A DNA stretch of 12,168 nt, taken from Pseudomonadota bacterium (GTDB taxonomy: Bacteria; Pseudomonadota; Alphaproteobacteria; Sphingomonadales; Sphingomonadaceae). Both the position numbers and the translations under genes were made by a program. This document shows positions 1-5,892 of this stretch, piece after piece. The stretch covers positions 1 through 12,168 of the forward strand of contig JAEZQR010000300.1 in NCBI GenBank assembly GCA_023413015.1, given 5' to 3'. The notes beneath the pieces are model-generated. The model had not been told where the DNA came from. It made no database searches and was given only the letters and a program-made list of their open reading frames with translations. Positions within the stretch are counted from its first letter, which is position 1, and the number at the start of each line of letters is the position of its first letter.

Positions 1-2
1 GC

Positions 3-1058
3 GCGCAGCCGGAGGGGCTTCGCGGCCCCGAGCATCACCTCGCCTGGTGCGACGAGCTGGCGAAGTGGCAACATCCGCAGGCAACGTGGGACATGCTCCG
101 CCTCGGCCTGCGGCTGGGCGCGCACCCGCGCGTGCTCGTCACCACCACCCCGCGTCCCGGCGAGGCGCTGCGCCGGATCATGGTAGCGCCCGGCAGCATC
201 GTCACCGGCGGCGGCACGGCGGCGAACCCGCACCTGCCCAAGGCCTTCCTCGACGCCGTCACCGCCATGTACGCCGGCACCCGCCTCGGCCGCCAGGAAC
301 TCGAGGGCGAGCTGCTGCCGGATGCGGCGGGCGCGCTGTGGACGGTGGAGCTGATCGAACGGTGCCGGCCGGGCGCTACCACCCACAACCACCATCCAAG
401 CGAAGGCCGGGACCCGTCGCGGCCCCTCATGGCTGATGCACCACCCCCTGATCGTCATCCCGGCGAAGGCCGGGACCCAGTACCTGATGTTGTTCTGGAT
501 CCTGGCCTTCGCCGGGATGACGGTGAAAGGGAAGGGATCTTGCCCCCGCCCACCTTCCGCCGCACCGTCATCGGCGTCGATCCGCCGGCCGGCGACGGCA
601 CCTGCGGCATCGTCGCCTGCGCGGTGGACGAGGCCGGCATCGCGCACGTCCTCGCCGACCATTCGGTCACCGGCCGCTCGCCCGACGGCTGGGCGTCCGC
701 CGTCGCGGCCGCCGCGAAGGTCCATGGCGCGACCCTCGTCGTGGCCGAAGCGAACCAGGGCGGGAAGATGGTCGAATCCGTGCTCCGCGCCGCCGGCGTC
801 AAGGCGCGCGTCCGGCTCGTCCGTGCCACGGAGGGCAAGAGCGCGCGGGCCGATCCGATCGCCACGCTGTTCGAGAAAGGCTCCGTGCGCCTTCACGGCC
901 GCTTCCCCGAGCTCGAAGCCCAGCTCTGCGGCCTGATCGCCGGCGGCGGCTACGAAGGCCCCGGCACCAGCCCCGATCGCGCCGACGCGATGGTCTGGGC
1001 GCTGACCGAGCTGATGCTGGGGAAGGAGAGGGCAGCACTGAAGGTCTGGGTCGGCTGA
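3..1058 (+). CDS. terL: Large terminase subunit (phage / gene-transfer-agent type), 5'-partial
   Basis: DNA-packaging motor ATPase/nuclease; the reading frame is open to the left edge, so the N-terminus with Walker A lies outside. Seen: a Walker B-like segment ending in Asp-Glu (HLAWCDELAKW, residues 11-21 of the visible part); a coupling motif (VTTTPRP, codons just after 130); the conserved TRLGRQELEGELL block; then an RNase H-like nuclease half with likely metal ligands in IGVDPPAG, VVAEANQGG and SPDRADAMVW. This order matches the gene-transfer-agent g2/prophage terminase family. Between the ALWTVELIERC block and the VIGVDPP strand lie about 55-60 extra residues containing RHPGEGRDP, which is translated palindromic repeat. 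Homologues as I recall them have a short linker there. The frame stays open through the insertion, so the gene may be functional. The next gene is a metabolic dehydrogenase rather than a portal protein, so this is either an orphan or a rearranged packaging locus. Confidence 0.88.
   Translation, partial: AQPEGLRGPEHHLAWCDELAKWQHPQATWDMLRLGLRLGAHPRVLVTTTPRPGEALRRIMVAPGSIVTGGGTAANPHLPKAFLDAVTAMYAGTRLGRQELEGELLPDAAGALWTVELIERCRPGATTHNHHPSEGRDPSRPLMADAPPPDRHPGEGRDPVPDVVLDPGLRRDDGEREGILPPPTFRRTVIGVDPPAGDGTCGIVACAVDEAGIAHVLADHSVTGRSPDGWASAVAAAAKVHGATLVVAEANQGGKMVESVLRAAGVKARVRLVRATEGKSARADPIATLFEKGSVRLHGRFPELEAQLCGLIAGGGYEGPGTSPDRADAMVWALTELMLGKERAALKVWVG
393..522. repeat. Palindromic (REP-like) repeats inside the terminase gene, three copies
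   Basis: Copies lie at 393-415 (degenerate, CATCCAAGCGAAGGCCGGGA), 453-480 (direct, core CGTCATCCCGGCGAAGGCC) and 495-522 (inverted). The 453-480/495-522 pair faces head to head across a 14-nt spacer and would fold into a long hairpin. The same 28-bp unit recurs at 5794, 5836 and 6262. This is a dispersed intergenic repeat type well known in sphingomonads and related bacteria; here it sits within an open reading frame. Confidence 0.93.
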
Positions 1059-1067
1059 TGCCGACCC
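1048..1067 (+). other. Perfect 8-bp hairpin with the terminase stop codon in its loop
   Basis: GGGTCGGC (1048-1055) and GCCGACCC (1060-1067) are perfectly complementary and enclose the tetranucleotide TGAT, which contains the TGA stop of the terminase. No T-run follows (the next 30 bases are A-rich), so it is not a canonical intrinsic terminator. It may protect the 3' end or slow ribosome release; the function is not known. Confidence 0.5.
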
Positions 1068-1143
1068 AGCGCCAGCAAAACAGAACCAAAAAGCTTGTTA
1101 CGCGTCTTTTCTCGATCATCGGCGGCTTGAAGCGTGCAGACGA

Positions 1144-2175
1144 ATGAAGGTCCTGGCGTTCGAGACCGAGGAGTGGGAGCATCGGGCGTGCCTGACGCTT
1201 CGGCCGGACCATGATGTCGCCTGCCGGCGCGAGCCGCTCAACGAGGAAACGGCGTTCGATTATGCCGACGACGCCGAGATCATCAGCACCTTCGTCAACT
1301 CGCGTCTGGATGCCGACGTCCTCGGCCGCTTTCCTGCGCTTCGCCTGATCGCGACCCGCTCGACGGGCTATGATCACATCGATGCCGCCTACTGTGTGGC
1401 ACACGACATTACCGTATGCAACGTGCCCGACTATGGCGATGCCACGGTGGCCGAGCATGCCTTCGCCCTGCTGCTCGCGCTGGCGCGGCACATCGGGGAG
1501 GCGGTCGAGCGAACCCGCCACGGCGATTTCTCGACGGACGGCCTGCGGGGCATCGAGCTGCGCGGCAGGACGTTCGGCGTGATCGGCACCGGTCGGATCG
1601 GCCGCTGCACGCTCGGCATCGCGCGCGGTTTCGGCATGCAGGCGATCGCCTACGACGTACGTCCGGACCCCGCGGCAGCCGATCGCATCGGCTTTCGCTA
1701 TGTCGGGCTGGACGAGCTGTTTGCCGCTGCCGACGCCGTGAGCCTCCATGTGCCGGCGACGCCGGAGACCCGGCATATGCTGTCGGATGCGGCCTTCGCC
1801 CGCATGAAGCCGAGCGCCATCCTGGTGAACACCGCCCGGGGGAGCGTCGTCGATACGGCCGCGCTGGTCCGCGCGCTCGCCGATGGCCGGCTGGCCGGCG
1901 CCGCCCTCGACGTCCTGCCCGAAGAGCCACTGATTCGCGAGGAAGCCGCCATCTTCCGCGCCGGTGCGGCCGACAAGCCCTACGACCTGAAGGCGCTGGT
2001 CGCCAACCACGTCCTGCTGCGCTTCCCCAACGTGCTGGTGACCCCGCACGTCGCCTACAACACTGACGAGGCGCTGCGGCGGATTATCGACACCACGCTC
2101 GCGAACATCCGGGCGTTCGCAGCGGGCACGCCGCAGAACATCGTCATCGATGGACGATCGGGCCATTCGCCATGA
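1144..2175 (+). CDS. NAD-dependent D-isomer 2-hydroxyacid dehydrogenase (D-lactate dehydrogenase-like)
   Basis: Cytoplasmic oxidoreductase of 343 aa that should interconvert a 2-keto acid and a D-2-hydroxy acid with NAD(H). Seen: an N-terminal substrate domain; the family segment TRSTGYDHID (71-80); VPDYGDATVAEHAFALLLAL (94-113); a Rossmann glycine motif GTGRIG (148-153) followed by an acidic Asp171 that favours NAD over NADP; catalytic Arg232 in NTARGSVVDT; the likely catalytic Glu261 in LPEEP; and His302 in TPHVAYNTDEA. Spacing and length fit the D-lactate dehydrogenase/VanH branch better than phosphoglycerate or formate dehydrogenases. The exact substrate cannot be read from sequence. No strong ribosome-binding site precedes the ATG. 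The gene lies 85 nt downstream of the terminase with no obvious shared promoter, and converges on the small gene ending at 2213. Confidence 0.9.
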   Translation: MKVLAFETEEWEHRACLTLRPDHDVACRREPLNEETAFDYADDAEIISTFVNSRLDADVLGRFPALRLIATRSTGYDHIDAAYCVAHDITVCNVPDYGDATVAEHAFALLLALARHIGEAVERTRHGDFSTDGLRGIELRGRTFGVIGTGRIGRCTLGIARGFGMQAIAYDVRPDPAAADRIGFRYVGLDELFAAADAVSLHVPATPETRHMLSDAAFARMKPSAILVNTARGSVVDTAALVRALADGRLAGAALDVLPEEPLIREEAAIFRAGAADKPYDLKALVANHVLLRFPNVLVTPHVAYNTDEALRRIIDTTLANIRAFAAGTPQNIVIDGRSGHSP

Positions 2176-2212
2176 TCGCGGCGCGTCGCCCCTGAAGCTT
2201 GGCAGGCGTGGC

Positions 2213-2389
2213 TCAACCGGCCGGCCGCGGCATCCACTTTCCCTTGGTGCGGCTGGTCAGGTGGAAATGCCCGCAGCGGTCGCAGCGATAGGGCCTGAGC
2301 GGCAGGCCGGCATGCTCGGCGGCACGGCGCGCGTCCGCTTCGGCGGGGAAGCGCCGCTTCCGGGCGCAGATGCTAAGCCGCGTGCGCAT
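2213..2389 (-). CDS. Small putative zinc-binding protein (58 aa)
   Basis: A 58-aa basic protein starting at an ATG preceded by GAAGG nine bases upstream. The same frame extends to 2458, but the extension looks non-coding. The C-terminal half reads LRPYRCDRCGHFHLTSRTKG; Cys36, Cys39, His41 and His43 form a compact CxxCxHxH knuckle likely to bind one zinc ion. The N-terminal half is a short basic, Arg/Ala-rich helix (ICARKRRFPAEADARRAA). Small proteins with a YRCxxCGxxHLTS core are familiar as uncharacterised alphaproteobacterial genes; no function is assigned here. It is transcribed convergently to the dehydrogenase and divergently from the 91-aa gene. The knuckle, not the length, is the reason to call it real. 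Confidence 0.62.
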   Translation of the reverse strand: MRTRLSICARKRRFPAEADARRAAEHAGLPLRPYRCDRCGHFHLTSRTKGKWMPRPAG

Positions 2390-2449
2390 CGGGGAAGACC
2401 TTCGATCCTGCCTCAAGCCTGTCGCCGGTGCCGCGCGGCGGACGGGTGA

Positions 2450-2474
2450 GGAGCCCATCGCCGACGCCAGCGTT
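2450..2474 (+). promoter_or_regulatory. Possible EcfG (general stress) promoter for the 91-aa gene
   Basis: GGAGC (2450-2454), 16 bases, then CGTT (2471-2474). This resembles the alphaproteobacterial EcfG consensus GGAAC-N16/17-CGTT with one -35 mismatch. A start a few bases past CGTT would give a leader of about 30 nt to the ATG at 2512. A better GGAAC at 2490-2494 is too close to the gene to serve as its -35 element. Confidence 0.27.
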
Positions 2475-2511
2475 TGCCCTATCGATAACGGAACTTAGCG
2501 GAGAGGCGAAG

Positions 2512-2787
2512 ATGGCGAAAAGACAAGCTCAGCCCACGGCGATGATCGTCGGCATTCTCGCGGCCGCCGGCGCCATGGCGGGGGCGGCCTATCTGACGCG
2601 CCGTCGCCGTCGGAAGCCGCCCGCCGCGACCGAATATGCCGGGATGGCCGCCATGCGCGAGGGCGAAGGGCCCGTGCGATCGGCCGGGCCGGCCGGCATG
2701 CGCACCAAGGTCCGGCGCGAATGGACCAAGGTGGATCAGGCGTCGGACGAGTCGTTCCCGGCGAGCGACCCGCCGGCCATCGCCTGA
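2512..2787 (+). CDS. Small single-pass membrane protein with SFPASDPPA tail (91 aa)
   Basis: A 91-aa protein whose start (MAKRQAQP) is chosen because GGAGAGG lies just upstream; the frame is open further but without coding character. Residues 11-28 (MIVGILAAAGAMAGAAYL) form one hydrophobic helix followed by a strongly positive stop (TRRRRRK), which predicts an N-out/C-in single-pass inner-membrane protein by the positive-inside rule. The C-terminus carries VDQASDESFPASDPPAI (74-90). A D-x-A-S-x-E-SFPASDPPA signature recurs in small uncharacterised proteins of alphaproteobacteria. Its function is unknown. A possible EcfG-type promoter upstream would put it in the general stress response; that is inference from a one-mismatch site. 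Confidence 0.72.
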   Translation: MAKRQAQPTAMIVGILAAAGAMAGAAYLTRRRRRKPPAATEYAGMAAMREGEGPVRSAGPAGMRTKVRREWTKVDQASDESFPASDPPAIA

Positions 2788-2803
2788 CGCCGCTCACGAG
2801 GAA

Positions 2804-2831
2804 CCGGCCGCGCCCGCGAGGGCACGGCCGG
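2804..2831. terminator. GC-rich hairpin between convergent genes
   Basis: CCGGCCG (2804-2810) pairs with CGGCCGG (2825-2831). Inside, after one mismatch, GCCC pairs with GGGC around a GCGA tetraloop. It lies between the stops of the 91-aa gene (2787, +) and the PEP-CTERM gene (2852, -), where a bidirectional terminator is expected. Neither side has a T-run, so termination is inferred from position and structure. Confidence 0.45.
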
Positions 2832-2851
2832 CATGAGGTCGGAGTCCGAAA

Positions 2852-3667
2852 TCAGGCCTTGCGGCGGCGTGCGACGCCAAGGCCGACGAGCCCGAGGCCG
2901 AGCAGGCCGAGCGCGGCCGGCTCCGGCACCTGCTGCCCTTCGACCGACAGGACGAACTCGGCGACCGTGCGCGCGTCCTCGGCCGTCAGGAAGCCGAAGC
3001 AGCCCGAGGCGAGGCCGACGGACGAGCAGGCCGCGTCGGACAGGAAGCCGAGCTGCGGGAAGCCCTCCGAGTTCGGATCCTCGAACAGGAAGGCGGCATA
3101 GTCGTTGCCGTCATAGGTGAAGTTGAACTGGCCGAAATCGAACGCCAGCGTGAAGATGTCGGCGCAGCCCGCCGAGTTGATGCCCGAGCCCACCGTTCCG
3201 CCGTCGGCGCAGGTGCCGCCCGCGGGGTTGTTCGGCGTCTCGTAGAAGTCGATCTCGAACGACCGCTCGAGCGGCGTTGCCGGCGAACCGGCCGGATCGG
3301 ATGGCGTCAGCGCGATGGTGATGGTGAGCGTCGTCCGCGTCAGCGAGTCGGTGCCGAGCGGCAGGACGAAGTTGTTGTGGAAGTAGTCGTCGGCGGCCTC
3401 CGGCGCACCGTTCGTCTGGACGAAGCCCGAGGTTGGCGTATCGACCACGCCGATCGAGCTGCGCTGGCCGTTGGCGGGGCCCCAGCTGATTTCGGTCGGT
3501 CCCGGGGTGAACACGCCCGAACCGCCGCTGCTCTGCGAATTCGAGAAGCTCGACGTGACGGTATAGGCCCAGGTATTCACGAATGCAGCGTGCGCCGGCG
3601 CTGATCCGGCAACCGCTGCGAGGACCGCGAGGGCCGGAAGCGCCTTGTTGAGAAGCCTTGCACCCAT
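2852..3667 (-). CDS. PEP-CTERM sorting-domain surface protein
   Basis: A secreted protein of 271 aa. The start is fixed by a perfect AGGAGG six bases before the ATG. Residues 1-27 are a classical Sec signal peptide with a hydrophobic core (ALPALAVLAAVAGSA) and an AHA cleavage site. The C-terminus has the full PEP-CTERM signal: VPEP (247-250), a Leu/Gly hydrophobic helix (AALGLLGLGLVGLG) and the basic tail ARRRKA. Such proteins are handled by exosortase (EpsH/XrtA type) in exopolysaccharide-producing Gram-negatives. The body is beta-rich and low in Lys, with TWAYTVTSSFSN early and a HNNF segment at 97-100; this resembles the THxN-type PEP-CTERM families, tentatively. Four Cys in two close pairs (C153/C168, C214/C223) could form disulphides. 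No exosortase gene is visible in the window. A sigma-54-type promoter lies just upstream. Confidence 0.88.
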   Translation of the reverse strand: MGARLLNKALPALAVLAAVAGSAPAHAAFVNTWAYTVTSSFSNSQSSGGSGVFTPGPTEISWGPANGQRSSIGVVDTPTSGFVQTNGAPEAADDYFHNNFVLPLGTDSLTRTTLTITIALTPSDPAGSPATPLERSFEIDFYETPNNPAGGTCADGGTVGSGINSAGCADIFTLAFDFGQFNFTYDGNDYAAFLFEDPNSEGFPQLGFLSDAACSSVGLASGCFGFLTAEDARTVAEFVLSVEGQQVPEPAALGLLGLGLVGLGVARRRKA

Positions 3668-3704
3668 TGATTGCCTCCTGTTCGTTGGCAGATACGGGCA
3701 GCAA

Positions 3705-3721
3705 GGCAAATTACGGGCCAA
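3705..3721 (-). promoter_or_regulatory. Sigma-54 (RpoN) -24/-12 promoter for the PEP-CTERM gene
   Basis: On the minus strand the site reads TTGGCCCG-TAAT-TTGCC, against the consensus TTGGCACG-N4-TTGCW. GG and GC are exactly 10 bases apart as required. Initiation about 12 bases past the GC would give a leader of roughly 25-30 nt containing the AGGAGG. The sequence CTTGCTGCC occurs just downstream and again 36 bp upstream, and TTGC-N6-GCAA (3727-3740) and TGTACA (3746-3751) lie upstream where an enhancer-binding protein could sit. RpoN control of PEP-CTERM genes is known in floc-forming bacteria; here it is inferred. Confidence 0.55.
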
Positions 3722-3844
3722 TTCGGTTGCCCGGCAGCAAGTGGCTGTACACAAAGGAGTAAATTCAAACGCCAGCCAAGCGTCGTTAAGAGATATTAAT
3801 ATTCTGTAAAGATTCCCGACTGTTTCGATCGGCCGAAGCCCGGC

Positions 3845-4174
3845 TCAGTGCACCGTCGCCCGCGAGAACAGCCGCAGGATGACGAGCCCACAGAGGATGA
3901 ACGCGATCCCGATGAACGCGGGGGCGTCGAGCGTCTGCTTCAGGAACAGCCAGCCGATGAAGCTGATGAGGATGATGCCGGCGCCGGCCCAGATGGCGTA
4001 GGCGATGCCGACCGGGATCGTCTGAAGCGCGAGCGACATCAGGTAGAAGGAGGTCGCGAAGCTCACCGCCACGATCAGCGACGGCGTCAGCCGGGTGAAG
4101 CCCGCGACTTGGCTCAGCGCGGTGGTGCCGATGGTCTCGGCTACGATGGCGCCGGCAAGGTAGAGATAGTTCAT
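3845..4174 (-). CDS. SMR-family small multidrug/cation exporter (EmrE/QacE type)
   Basis: A 109-aa protein with four predicted transmembrane helices, the usual SMR length. Seen: membrane-embedded Glu13 in AIVAETIGTTAL (counterpart of EmrE Glu14, which couples proton and drug binding); Tyr59 and Trp62 in GIAYAIWAGAGI (counterparts of EmrE Tyr60/Trp63); and the helix-4 segment PAFIGIAFILCGLVIL. It should work as an antiparallel dimer in the inner membrane, exchanging protons for cationic compounds or guanidinium. The aromatic pattern favours the multidrug branch over the SugE/Gdx branch, not decisively. The start follows GGGAG by nine bases. The same frame runs upstream to 4852, but that stretch is only the antisense-frame shadow of the neighbouring gene. 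It lies 56 nt downstream of the GNAT gene on the same strand, so co-transcription is possible. Confidence 0.9.
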   Translation of the reverse strand: MNYLYLAGAIVAETIGTTALSQVAGFTRLTPSLIVAVSFATSFYLMSLALQTIPVGIAYAIWAGAGIILISFIGWLFLKQTLDAPAFIGIAFILCGLVILRLFSRATVH

Positions 4175-4230
4175 CGTCTCGCGCTCCCGTTCGGTCACCC
4201 CCTCGGACAGCGCTGATACCGTAGCCGGCG

Positions 4231-5139
4231 CTAGGCCGCGAGTCGGGTGTCCGGCGCCGCCTTGGGCACCGACCGGAGCGCCGACCAGGGCGTGGCCCTG
4301 TCCACCAGCGGCTTTCCATAGATCATGAGCGCTTCGGAGCCGCCGTCGTCCGACCTGTAGAAGTCGGGGACGGTCATCAGCAGCTGGAGTCCGTAGAGCT
4401 CGTAGAGCCGCCGCGCGTGGCGGTACTTCTCGCCGTCCGCGGTTTCGAGGCAGAACCAACGGGCGTCGTTGGCGCGCGCGCGCTCCTCGGTGAGGCGGAG
4501 GATCTCGAACACCGCGTCGCGCCGGGCCGAGGCGCGGTCCACGGCGCCCCAGGCGCCCCAAGTGACGTCGCGCCAGAATCCGGTCTCGTAGATCCCGGTC
4601 AGCCCGAGGATTGAGCCTTCGCGCTCGACGACGCTGAACTCGCAATCGGCCGTTAGGCGACGGCGGCGGCCGAACCGCAGCTTCAGCTTCGGCGCGCGGG
4701 GATCGGCGATCTTCTCGCGCTGCGCGTGCAGATAGATATGGTCGCGGTCGCCGTCGGGGACGTTGCCGGCGATGGTGAAGCCCGCCATCACGAAGCGCAT
4801 CGCCTGAACACGGTCGACCCGGACCATGAGCAGCCGGTGGCGGCACGGCCACTGCCGGGCGGCATCGAGCGCGAGGTCAAGCTCGTGCACGGGGCGCCCG
4901 CCGAGATCGATCCAGGCCACGTCGCGATCGTGCACGAACGAGGAAAGCAGATCGAACGACACCGGCGCCGCGCCGGCGGCCGCGATCTCGACGGCCCGCC
5001 GGTTCCACATGGCGCCGAAGCGGCCGAGGCCGATCCGGCGGCCGAAGTGCCAGAGATAGCTGCGCGCCACCAGCGCGACCTCGCCCCGGAAGTTGTCCGC
5101 GGCGATCTTCATCGCCCGCGCGAGGTCGGCGACCTTCAT
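4231..5139 (-). CDS. GNAT-fold acetyltransferase-like protein, start uncertain
   Basis: 302 aa from the ATG at 5139. The C-terminal half (about 165-280) has the order of a GNAT domain: strands CEFSVVEREGSILGLTGIYE; then VTWGAWGAVDRASARRDAVF, with an Arg-Arg at the usual acetyl-CoA pyrophosphate turn; a helix EILRLTEERARAND; the strand ARWFCLET; and the late helix-strand YRHARRLYELYGLQLLMTVPDFY. The N-terminal half is a second, less clear domain. The substrate is unknown. The chosen ATG has no ribosome-binding site, and the preceding in-frame residues (YLLRPMKVADL) look like the first strand of a GNAT, so the true start may be upstream. The next in-frame ATG at 5361 would add 74 residues, including a Pro/Ala/Lys linker. 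It is followed by the SMR gene on the same strand. Confidence 0.7.
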   Translation of the reverse strand: MKVADLARAMKIAADNFRGEVALVARSYLWHFGRRIGLGRFGAMWNRRAVEIAAAGAAPVSFDLLSSFVHDRDVAWIDLGGRPVHELDLALDAARQWPCRHRLLMVRVDRVQAMRFVMAGFTIAGNVPDGDRDHIYLHAQREKIADPRAPKLKLRFGRRRRLTADCEFSVVEREGSILGLTGIYETGFWRDVTWGAWGAVDRASARRDAVFEILRLTEERARANDARWFCLETADGEKYRHARRLYELYGLQLLMTVPDFYRSDDGGSEALMIYGKPLVDRATPWSALRSVPKAAPDTRLAA

Positions 5140-5453
5140 CGGGCGGAGCAGATAATTTGATTTGCGGGAAGAGCGGTTGTCGGATTTTTTGGCCGGGGCC
5201 GGCGCGGGCGGACGTTCGAACTTCGTAACATTGGGCGAACCTGAAGGGTCCGCCAATATGCGGCCCAAGATTCTGCCTGTATTTTCAAGACCCAGGAAGC
5301 CGGCATCAAATCTATGTTGATGCTGGGCCCGAACACCCAACCCCGAAACTGCATGACTCATAGCAACACCCACCCGATCGCGGCGCCGGCAATTACGCAC
5401 GCCGCGTAAGCCATCGGCGATCAATGATTCTTATTCTTGTCTTGAACGAAGTA

Positions 5454-5483
5454 TTGACTGCACCCGTTAACAAAGGATTTAAA
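5454..5483 (+). promoter_or_regulatory. Candidate sigma-70 promoter in the 5140-5650 gap
   Basis: TTGACT (5454-5459), an 18-base spacer, then TTTAAA (5478-5483). The -35 differs from consensus at one base and the -10 matches four of six. It lies in an AT-rich patch within otherwise GC-rich DNA. No convincing ORF follows. The rest of the gap (5140-5453) probably holds the leader or N-terminal extension of the GNAT gene. Confidence 0.35.
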
Positions 5484-5489
5484 GGCAAT

Positions 5490-5736
5490 CTGTGCGAGTG
5501 CCAACGCACTGTTGCACGGCCGGTCCGCCTAAAGATGCAACTTATCGCGTTATCGTGCGTTGTATTGAGCGGCTTGCGGCAGGGGCTGCGCGGCGACGGC
5601 AAAGCGGACGCGAGCGCCCGTTAGTCGCCGCCGAGACGGCGAAGGCCCGGCCGCCCTTCGACTTCGCTCAGGAGAGCACGTGCGCGCGGACGACCGCGCG
5701 ACACGACCGACGGCGCGGGATTCCCCCCGCGCTTTT
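5490..5736 (+). ncRNA. Possible small RNA unit (promoter - hairpin - terminator)
   Basis: No gene is apparent at 5425-5892 on the plus strand, yet the elements of a short transcription unit line up: the promoter at 5454-5483; a hairpin at 5492-5517 (GTGC...GCAC outside, AGTGC-CAAC-GCACT inside); and a GC hairpin followed by CTTTTCCTTT at 5712-5740. A transcript of roughly 245 nt is implied. The terminator belongs to a dispersed repeat, so it may be coincidental. No known RNA family is recognised. Confidence 0.22.
5654..5673 (+). repeat. Short dispersed repeat, left copy of an inverted pair
   Basis: CCCTTCGACTTCGCTCAGGA. Its inverted partner lies at 6226-6245 with two differences, so the pair encloses the two-hairpin repeat, a palindromic doublet and the GIY-YIG gene core. 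This short sequence is also a frequent dispersed repeat in sphingomonads, so the pairing may be chance. Confidence 0.7.
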
Positions 5737-5750
5737 CCTTTGCCTTCGAT
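5680..5750 (-). repeat. Two-hairpin repeat, copy 1 of 4 (inverted orientation)
   Basis: Read on the minus strand it follows the order of the copies at 7975, 8729 and 9441: GAAGGCAAAGGAAAAG, hairpin 1 (GCGCGGG...CCCGCGC), CCGTCGGTCGTGTCG, hairpin 2 (CGCGCGG-TCGT-CCGCGCG). Hairpin 2 differs in sequence from the other copies but still pairs perfectly over 7 bp. Confidence 0.85.
5712..5740 (+). terminator. Rho-independent-type terminator formed by the repeat
   Basis: On the plus strand GGCGCGGGA...CCCCGCGC folds into a GC-rich stem immediately followed by TTTTCCTTT. It would end transcription entering from the left before the GIY-YIG gene. Confidence 0.45.
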
Positions 5751-5793
5751 CCGTGCCGTCTCCCCATATGCCGGAGGGAAACCCGCTCCCACT

Positions 5794-5863
5794 CGTCATC
5801 CCGGCGAAGGCCGGGACCCAGAATGGCGGTGGGTGCTGGGTCCGGGCCTTCGCCGGGATGACG
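5794..5863. repeat. Palindromic repeat doublet upstream of the GIY-YIG gene
   Basis: Copies at 5794-5821 (direct, core CGTCATCCCGGCGAAGGCC) and 5836-5863 (inverted) face each other across 14 bases. The arms pair almost perfectly over about 26 bp. The doublet ends 29 bases before the GIY-YIG start codon, so it would lie in the mRNA leader or the promoter region. Confidence 0.95.
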
Positions 5864-5892
5864 CAGGTTGGGTTGGCGGCTAGGCTCCTGCC

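Noticed and set aside
799..2166. 455-codon minus-strand open frame opposite the terminase end and the dehydrogenase
   Set aside because: Antisense to two well-supported genes; no domain and no ribosome-binding site.
2150..2449. 99-codon plus-strand open frame opposite the 58-aa gene
   Set aside because: The minus-strand frame carries the CxxCxHxH knuckle and a ribosome-binding site; the plus frame has no such signs.
4175..4852. N-terminal extension of the SMR frame
   Set aside because: It overlaps the GNAT gene in another frame and is Arg/Pro-rich. The SMR family length and a ribosome-binding site support the start at 4174.
5424..5624. 66-codon plus-strand open frame in the gap after the GNAT gene
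   Set aside because: No ribosome-binding site, no protein-like pattern, and it overlaps a likely promoter and hairpin.
5794..5863. CRISPR-like array of 28-bp units with short spacers
   Set aside because: The units are inverted palindromic repeats in pairs with 14-bp spacers, not regularly spaced direct repeats, and there are no cas genes.
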